Assembly: GCA_013202595.1 (NCBI GenBank)
Contig: JABMPV010000464.1
Location: 1 to 10,588, forward strand
Reading direction: 5' to 3'
Source of the DNA: a bacterium
Lineage (GTDB): Bacteria; Actinomycetota; Acidimicrobiia; Spongiisociales; UBA11373
Length of the DNA stretch: 10,588 nt
The notes beneath the pieces were generated by a model. It searched no databases and had not been told where the DNA came from. It saw nothing but the letters and a program-made list of their open reading frames with translations. Shown here in pieces: positions 5,656 through 10,588 of this stretch. The translations under genes and the position numbers were made by a program. Position 1 is the first letter of the stretch, and each line of letters begins with the position of its first letter.

Positions 5656-7895
5656 CCACCGCTTCAGTCGGCACTTCGCCGCAGCGATTCGGCGGATACG
5701 GTCGGGTCACCGGACACCAGAAGTACGTGGCGGATATCCCGCTCGATGACGTCCTTCACGTCAAGTTGGTGACCATACGGCCGGCCCACGCTCGCATCAT
5801 CTCGATCGACTCGAGTGCTGCGATGCAGGTTCCCGGTGTGGCGTTCGTGATGACGCCCGCCGACCTGCCCGACCCGATACCGCGCTACGGCCCGCAATAC
5901 CAGGACCGCCCGGTCCTGGCTGTGGGCGAGGTCAAGTATCACGATGAGCCCGTTGCGGCCGTCGCGGCCGAGACCAAGGAGGCGGCCGAGGAGGCAGCCA
6001 AGTTGGTCGTGGTGGAGTTCGAGGAACTCCCACCGATCCTCAGCGTCGAGGAGGCCCTGGCGCCCGATGCGGTGCTGGTCCAGGATCCTTCGATCCGTTC
6101 GGGGCCGTGGGTGGAGACCAACATCATCCGCGAATACGACTTCGGATGGGAAGACGTCGATGCTCTCGAGGCGGACTACGTCATCGAGCGAGACTACAAG
6201 TGGCCCGCTCAGACCCACTTCGCCATTGAACCGCACGCCTTCATGGCAGCGCCTGATGGTGACGGAATCACCGTCTGGAGCACCATCCAGCATCCATATC
6301 AGCTCCAGAAGACCCTCGCCACGGTGTTCGACATGCCTCTCTCGAAGGTACGAGTGATCGCTCCGGACCCCGGTGGCGGATTCGGCGGCAAGCAGCACCC
6401 CAAACTCGAACCGCTGGTGGCGTTCATGGCGATCAAGGCCGCCCGTCCCTGCCGACTGATCCTGACACTCGACGAGAGCTTCACCCTGGTGCGCAGGGCT
6501 TCGGCAGAGATCCACGTTCGCATGGGGTTCAAGAGCGATGGCACCCTCGTGTTCCAGGACTACCTGAACCACTTCCTGTGCGGGGCCTACGCCGACACCG
6601 GCGACAGGATCGCCGCCAAGGCGAGCTTCCTGTCGGCCGGGCCGTATCGGACTCCGGCCGTGCGTATCAAGGCGCGGTCGATCCTCACACACACCACGCC
6701 GACCCATCCCTACCGGGGATTCGGCATCCCCCATGTGAGCTGGGCCAGGGAGTCCTGCCTCAACGAGGCGGCGCTCGCTCTCGGGATCGATCCGCTCGAG
6801 ATCCGTCTCAAGAATCTCGCCCATAAGGGCGAGGAGCACGTTCCCGGAGACACACCGAGCGATGGTGAATGGGAGCAGACCGTGAGGAAGGCGGCCGACG
6901 AGATCGGCTGGCACACTCCCACACCTCCTGGTCGGGGCCGCGGCCTGGCCGTCGGCGTGAAGTCTGGCCCCACTACGGGTCTGTCGTACTCCATCATCCG
7001 GCTCCTGGTCGACGGCAGCGTGATGGTGTACGCGGGCACGTCCGACATGGGCCAGGGAGCCCGCACCGTCTTCGCTCAGATCGCCGCCGACGAGCTCGGT
7101 GTGCCGATCGAACAGGTTTCGGTGGTGTCAGGTGACACGGCGATCGTGCCCTACGACCAGCAGACCTCGGCGAGCCGATCGTCTGTGCTTATGGGCAATG
7201 CGGTGCTCTTCGCCTGTCGGGACATCCAGTCGCAGATTCGGGCGATGGCAGCCAGGTTCCATGGGATCGATGAGGCCGACATCGTCGTCGACCAGGGAAT
7301 CGTGCAGCTGCCTGATTCGAAAGTATCCGTACCCGACATGGCCAGGGAAGGCCTCGGCCGCCTGGGCGGCGAGATCATCGGCACGGGCGAGATGCGCAAA
7401 GAGGCCTACCCCGAGCATCCGCTGGGCGGGACGGCAGCGTTCTTCGAGTTCAACTGCACGGCGTTCGAAGTCGAGGTCGATGAGGGGACCGGGGAGATCC
7501 TGGTCCATCGTCATGTCACCGTCGGTGATGTCGGCCTCGCATTGAATCCGGTACAGGTGAGGGGTCAGGACGACGGCGCAGCCATCATGGGCCTCGGCCA
7601 CGCGTTGATGGAGCACATCATCCGTGACGACGGTGGCCGGGTGCGCAATGTGGGTGCGATCGACTATCGGATCCCAACCAGTCTCGATCTGCCCGAGCAC
7701 CTCGAGAGCTTCAAGATCGAGAATCGTGACGGTCCCGGCCCCTACGGCGTCAAGGGCATCAGTGAGGGCAGCCTCCTGGTGACGGCCCCGGCGCTCGCCG
7801 CTGCAGTGACCGATGCGACCGGTGTCTTCATTCGCGATCTGCCCCTTTCACCCGAGCGAGTGTGGCGGGCTCTGACGGAGAGGGAGCAAGCATGA
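5652..7895 (+). CDS. Molybdenum hydroxylase molybdopterin-binding subunit (XDH/CoxL family), substrate unknown
   Basis: 747 residues, close to the usual 750-800. The aldehyde-oxidase/xanthine-dehydrogenase a/b hammerhead domain covers about 14-135 (RVTGHQKYVADI ... ELPPILSVEEAL) and the molybdopterin-binding domains follow. Visible cofactor motifs are GGGFGGK (241-247), PYRGFG (353-358), MGQGARTVFAQ (466-476; Gln468 is the conserved cofactor contact) and GVKGISEGS, with Glu705 in the position of the general-base glutamate of the family. The substrate-side loop reads YRGFG and not the AYRCSFR loop of aerobic CO dehydrogenase, so CO oxidation is unlikely. The family hydroxylates N-heterocycles, purines or aldehydes with water as oxygen donor; which one applies here cannot be read from the sequence. 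It overlaps the Fe-S gene before it and the cyclase gene after it by 4 bp each. No XdhC-type maturation factor is in the window. Confidence 0.95.
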   Translation: MTTASVGTSPQRFGGYGRVTGHQKYVADIPLDDVLHVKLVTIRPAHARIISIDSSAAMQVPGVAFVMTPADLPDPIPRYGPQYQDRPVLAVGEVKYHDEPVAAVAAETKEAAEEAAKLVVVEFEELPPILSVEEALAPDAVLVQDPSIRSGPWVETNIIREYDFGWEDVDALEADYVIERDYKWPAQTHFAIEPHAFMAAPDGDGITVWSTIQHPYQLQKTLATVFDMPLSKVRVIAPDPGGGFGGKQHPKLEPLVAFMAIKAARPCRLILTLDESFTLVRRASAEIHVRMGFKSDGTLVFQDYLNHFLCGAYADTGDRIAAKASFLSAGPYRTPAVRIKARSILTHTTPTHPYRGFGIPHVSWARESCLNEAALALGIDPLEIRLKNLAHKGEEHVPGDTPSDGEWEQTVRKAADEIGWHTPTPPGRGRGLAVGVKSGPTTGLSYSIIRLLVDGSVMVYAGTSDMGQGARTVFAQIAADELGVPIEQVSVVSGDTAIVPYDQQTSASRSSVLMGNAVLFACRDIQSQIRAMAARFHGIDEADIVVDQGIVQLPDSKVSVPDMAREGLGRLGGEIIGTGEMRKEAYPEHPLGGTAAFFEFNCTAFEVEVDEGTGEILVHRHVTVGDVGLALNPVQVRGQDDGAAIMGLGHALMEHIIRDDGGRVRNVGAIDYRIPTSLDLPEHLESFKIENRDGPGPYGVKGISEGSLLVTAPALAAAVTDATGVFIRDLPLSPERVWRALTEREQA

Positions 7896-8782
7896 GTGAG
7901 ATCCAGCACGTCGGTCCCGTGAGAGACATGCCTGCCGCCAAGATGGTCGAAGCGGCCCAGATGGTGAAGACGGGGCAGAACTACTCACTGTCGGTGCCCC
8001 GCTTCCCCGGCATGCCGCTGTTCCCCGGCCATCCGCCGTTCCAGGTACTCAACTATCGGACCCCTCCCGGCATCAAGGCCGGCGGGGTCCAGCCGTGGGG
8101 CCCGCCCAACGATGTCGGCCTCGGCTACATGGCCGAGTACCTGATGGCGTGTTCGCACTCCGGGGCGCACGTCGATGCTCTCGGCCACATGACGATCGGT
8201 GACGACAACCACTGGTACGGCGGCGGCAACACGGCCGAGCACCTGACCGATCACGGTCCGACGGTCGGCGACGCCGCCCATCTGCCTCCATTCTTCACCC
8301 GGGGGGTGTTGCTCGATCCGCCCACCTATCGGGGAGTGGATGCCCTGCCGGCGAGTGAACCGGTCGGCGCAGACGAGTTGCAGGCGATTGCCGATGCTCA
8401 AGGCGTGGAGATCCGCCCGTGGGACGTCGTTCTCATCCGCACCGGGTACCTCAAGTACTGGCCGGATGCCGAGGCCATGGAGGCCCACAAGACTGCGGGG
8501 CCTGACCTCTCAGCCGCCGAGTGGTTGCTCGAGAAGGGCGTCATCGCGACAGGCACGGATACGGAGACCTACGAAGTCATGCCGACGCCGGATCGTGGTT
8601 CGCCTGCGAATCCACAGCCGGTCCACACCAGGCTGCTCATCGAGAACGGGATCTACCTGCTGGAGAGCATCTATCTGGAGGAGATCGCTCGCGACCGCGT
8701 GTACGAGTTCCTCTTCGTGATGCTGCCGCTGAAGATCAAGGGTGCCACGGGATCCATGGTCGATCCCCTGGCGATGATCTGA
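7892..8782 (+). CDS. Cyclase-family metal-dependent hydrolase (kynurenine-formamidase-like)
   Basis: 296 residues, in the upper range of the family. The metal-binding motif of the cyclase/KynB family appears as HSGAHVDALGH (His89, His93, Asp95, His99), with Ala where HxGTHxDxxxH usually has Thr. The second conserved part, VHTRLLIENGIYLLE (244-258), supplies the His245 and Glu258 expected near the active site. Relatives hydrolyse amide or lactam bonds, for example kynurenine formamidase and isatin hydrolase. The large subtype seen here, with a PWGPPNDVGLGY segment at 68-79, is common in bacteria and often of unknown substrate. Its ATG overlaps the stop of the molybdenum subunit, so it is probably made with that enzyme and may act on its product, for instance by opening a hydroxylated ring. 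No signal peptide is seen, so it is likely cytoplasmic. Confidence 0.88.
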   Translation: MSEIQHVGPVRDMPAAKMVEAAQMVKTGQNYSLSVPRFPGMPLFPGHPPFQVLNYRTPPGIKAGGVQPWGPPNDVGLGYMAEYLMACSHSGAHVDALGHMTIGDDNHWYGGGNTAEHLTDHGPTVGDAAHLPPFFTRGVLLDPPTYRGVDALPASEPVGADELQAIADAQGVEIRPWDVVLIRTGYLKYWPDAEAMEAHKTAGPDLSAAEWLLEKGVIATGTDTETYEVMPTPDRGSPANPQPVHTRLLIENGIYLLESIYLEEIARDRVYEFLFVMLPLKIKGATGSMVDPLAMI

Positions 8783-8796
8783 CAAGGAGACGGCTC

Positions 8797-9858
8797 ATGA
8801 AGGCACTGGTACTCACCGCCCCCAACGAGTATTCGATCCAGGAAGTCGACCAGCCGAAGCCCGGGCCACTCGAGGTCCTGTGCAAGGTGAAGGCGATCAC
8901 GATCTGTGGGACCGACGCTCATCTGCTGCGCGGTGACTACCCGGGCTTCTGGCCGCCGTCGTACCCCTTCATCCCCGGCCACGAATGGGCCGGGGAGGTG
9001 TGTGCCCTCGGTGCGGGCGCCGCCGCCCTCGGGTTCGCCATAGGTGACAGGGTGGCAGGGACGTCGCATGATGCGTGCGGGTTCTGCAAGAAGTGCGTCG
9101 AGGGCCGCTACAACCTGTGCGAGAACTATGGCAACACCGATGTGCATCGCCAGTACGGGCACAACTGGCAGGGAGCCTTCGCCGAGTTCGTGGTGCATGG
9201 GGTCAAGGCTCTGTTCCACCTGCCCGACTCGCTCAATTTCCACGAGGGGGCACTGCTCGACCCGGCTGCGATCGCACTCCACACGGCCGAGCGAGGCAAC
9301 ATCCAGGCCGGCGCCAACGTGGTCGTGCTCGGGCCGGGGCCCGTCGGATTGCTTGCAGGCGATGCGGCCAAGACCCTGGGAGCCGGACGGGTCATCGTCG
9401 TGGGACGGGGTGCTCGTCTCCAGAAGGCCGCCGAGTTGGGCTTCGAGACCGTCGACTACACCCTCGGCGATCCAGTCGGCGTGGTGCGGGAGATGACCGA
9501 GGGTGTTGGTCCCGACGTCGCCCTCGATTGCGCCGGCGTCGCCGACTCCTACCGCTGGGCTCTCGCAATGCTCCACAAGGGCGGTCGATGCGCCTCCGTG
9601 GGGATTCCCGTGGGCGATGTGACGCTGTCGCTACAGGAGTTGGTGCTCTACGAGAAGGAACTGGTTGGAGTGAGGGCCACGGCGGGCGGGATGCGCAGGG
9701 CGATGCCGCTGGTGGCCGATGGGCGGATACGGGTCAACGAACTCCATACGCACACGTTCCCGCTCGACGAGTTCGAGATTGCCCTCGACACCTTCAACGA
9801 GCGGCGCGATGGCGCACTCAAGGTGATCATCGAGCCAGACGGGCCCGCCTGCTCCTAG
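8797..9858 (+). CDS. Zinc-dependent medium-chain alcohol/polyol dehydrogenase
   Basis: 353 residues, normal for the zinc-containing MDR family. The GroES-like domain carries catalytic zinc ligands Cys37 (ICGTD) and His62-Glu63 (PGHEWAGEV), and Asp155 (LLDPAAIALH) where sorbitol-dehydrogenase-like members usually have Glu. The structural zinc lobe is complete: Cys94, Cys97, Cys100 and Cys108. The Rossmann fold begins at GPGPVG (179-184). After the second strand, where NAD-specific members have an Asp, the sequence is VVGRGARL with Gly203-Arg204, which suggests NADP(H); this is inference. It likely interconverts an alcohol and a carbonyl compound in the pathway. It starts 14 bp after the cyclase gene with AAGGAG at 8784-8789, and it is the last gene of the run, followed by the inverted repeat at 9872-9931. 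Confidence 0.92.
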   Translation: MKALVLTAPNEYSIQEVDQPKPGPLEVLCKVKAITICGTDAHLLRGDYPGFWPPSYPFIPGHEWAGEVCALGAGAAALGFAIGDRVAGTSHDACGFCKKCVEGRYNLCENYGNTDVHRQYGHNWQGAFAEFVVHGVKALFHLPDSLNFHEGALLDPAAIALHTAERGNIQAGANVVVLGPGPVGLLAGDAAKTLGAGRVIVVGRGARLQKAAELGFETVDYTLGDPVGVVREMTEGVGPDVALDCAGVADSYRWALAMLHKGGRCASVGIPVGDVTLSLQELVLYEKELVGVRATAGGMRRAMPLVADGRIRVNELHTHTFPLDEFEIALDTFNERRDGALKVIIEPDGPACS

Positions 9859-9871
9859 CAGGATCAGTTCT

Positions 9872-9931
9872 CGGTCATCGGTCATCGGTACTCGGTTCGA
9901 CCGACGACCGATCACTGATGACCGATGACCG
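9872..9931. repeat. 18-bp inverted repeat made of 7-bp units, with nested hairpin; probable bidirectional terminator
   Basis: The left arm CGGTCATCGGTCATCGGT (9872-9889) and right arm ACTGATGACCGATGACCG (9914-9931) are complementary except for one G-T type position. Each arm consists of 7-bp units (GGTCATC or its complement). Between them TCGGT (9892-9896) and ACCGA (9900-9904) form a second small hairpin, so the whole can fold as a stem topped by another stem. It lies between two convergent genes, which suits a two-way terminator, although no T-run is present. The right arm is inside the - strand gene and encodes its last residues. Confidence 0.65.
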
Positions 9932-10588
9932 GCCCCACGTGCTCGGCGACGATTCCGAGGGATGCCGGGTCGAAGGGCGACTCGAACATGGCGATCACAT
10001 GTTGTGCTCCGGCCTCCCTGAAGCGGCCGACGAGATCGGCGAATGCTGCCGGATCGCCGTCGGCCTTGACTTTCACCGACACCTCGATCTCAGTCGGGTC
10101 ACGCCCTACATCTGCGCAGTGTCGATGTAGCACCCCGATCTTGTGCCGGAGGATGTCGGGGTCGCCGCCGGGGAGATTCCACCCGTCGGCCCACAGAGCG
10201 GCGATGCGCAGCGTGCGCTTCTCTCCCGTGCCACCCACCACGATCGGCGGATGAGGCCGCTGGATGGGCTTTGGGAGCGCTCTGGCGCCCTCCAGGTGAT
10301 GGAATGGGCCGTTGAAGTCGGTCACCTCTCGGGTGAACAGGAGATGGAGGATCTCACACGTCTCCTCGAGGCGATCGAAGCGCTCCTTCCACGAGGGGAG
10401 CGGGATGCCATAGGCGGCGTGCTCCTTCTCCACCCACCCCGTGCCGAGGCCGATCTCCAGCCGTCCATCCGAGATGGTGTCGAGGGTCGCAGCCATGTTT
10501 GCCAGCACAGCAGGGTGGCGGTACATGTTGCCGGTCACCAGCACGCCGAGGCGGAGGCGTTCCACGATGCCGCTGAGCGCTGCCAGCA
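9912..10588 (-). CDS. LLM-class F420-dependent oxidoreductase, 5'-truncated
   Basis: The frame runs off the right edge; about 225 residues are visible and perhaps 60-80 N-terminal ones are missing. GTG at 10565 is not the start, because the frame continues upstream with family-like sequence (LAALSGIVERLRLG). Characteristic segments are LVTGNMYRHPAVLANMAATL, the SDGRLEIGLGTGWVEKEH region (GLGTGW at 10434-10451), IPLPSWKERFDRLEE, and PHPPIVVGGTGEKRTLRIAA with WADGWN. These are typical of luciferase-like flavin/F420 oxidoreductases of actinobacteria; F420 is preferred over FMN on overall resemblance, not on a decisive residue. It is convergent with the dehydrogenase gene, so a separate unit and not necessarily in the same pathway. 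Its last codons lie in the inverted repeat, ending GPVIGHQ then TGA. Confidence 0.9.
   Translation of the reverse strand, partial: LAALSGIVERLRLGVLVTGNMYRHPAVLANMAATLDTISDGRLEIGLGTGWVEKEHAAYGIPLPSWKERFDRLEETCEILHLLFTREVTDFNGPFHHLEGARALPKPIQRPHPPIVVGGTGEKRTLRIAALWADGWNLPGGDPDILRHKIGVLHRHCADVGRDPTEIEVSVKVKADGDPAAFADLVGRFREAGAQHVIAMFESPFDPASLGIVAEHVGPVIGHQ

Noticed and set aside
5664..6914. Open frame of 416 codons on the - strand opposite the Mo subunit gene
   Set aside because: The + strand codes a well-conserved molybdopterin subunit throughout; the antisense product has low-complexity Arg/Gly/His-rich composition and no motif.
4316..7895. Annotation as aerobic CO dehydrogenase (coxMSL)
   Set aside because: The Mo subunit lacks the Cys-containing AYRCSFR active-site loop.
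8671..9576. Open frame of 301 codons on the - strand opposite the dehydrogenase gene
   Set aside because: Same high-GC antisense effect; the dehydrogenase motifs are complete on the + strand.

Overview
The window is a GC-rich bacterial catabolic locus, most likely from an actinobacterium. The reasons are the strong G/C bias at third codon positions, good Shine-Dalgarno sites, and a luciferase-like oxidoreductase of the coenzyme F420-dependent type at the right edge. The lineage is an inference; no rRNA or other marker gene is present.

Layout: (1) positions 2-181 hold the last 59 residues of a protein resembling the aspartate/glutamate racemase superfamily. (2) Positions 182-717 are a long non-coding stretch with a candidate promoter, overlapping AT-rich palindromes where transcription would start, and a strong GC-rich hairpin. 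(3) From 718 to 9858 nine genes lie on the + strand: a PEP-utilising-enzyme 'mobile' (phospho-histidine) domain protein with no ATP-grasp domain, a GntR/FCD regulator, a P-loop protein resembling the HPr kinase C-terminal domain, the FAD, [2Fe-2S] and molybdopterin subunits of a xanthine-dehydrogenase/CO-dehydrogenase-family molybdenum hydroxylase, a metal-dependent cyclase-family hydrolase, and a zinc-dependent medium-chain dehydrogenase. (4) At 9872-9931 an 18-bp inverted repeat built from 7-bp units separates this run from (5) a convergent, 5'-truncated luciferase-like F420-type oxidoreductase gene on the - strand.

The FAD, Fe-S, Mo and cyclase genes overlap one another by 4 bp (ATGA junctions), so they are probably translated together. 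A working model is that the molybdenum hydroxylase oxidises an unknown substrate, perhaps an N-heterocycle or aldehyde. The cyclase-family enzyme would then hydrolyse the product, and the dehydrogenase would oxidise or reduce an alcohol/carbonyl intermediate, under control of the GntR regulator. The Mo subunit has the YRGFG loop of ordinary hydroxylases and not the Cys-containing loop of aerobic CO dehydrogenase, so CO oxidation is unlikely despite the CO-dehydrogenase-like M-S-L gene order.

The unusual part is the left half. A phospho-histidine protein with no phosphodonor domain of its own and a divergent HPr-kinase-like P-loop protein sit next to the molybdenum hydroxylase. Phenylphosphate synthase gives a precedent for a split PEP-synthase-like enzyme that phosphorylates a substrate, but no ATP-grasp partner is visible here. 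Whether the P-loop protein fills that role, senses metabolic state, or helps mature the molybdenum enzyme cannot be decided from sequence alone.
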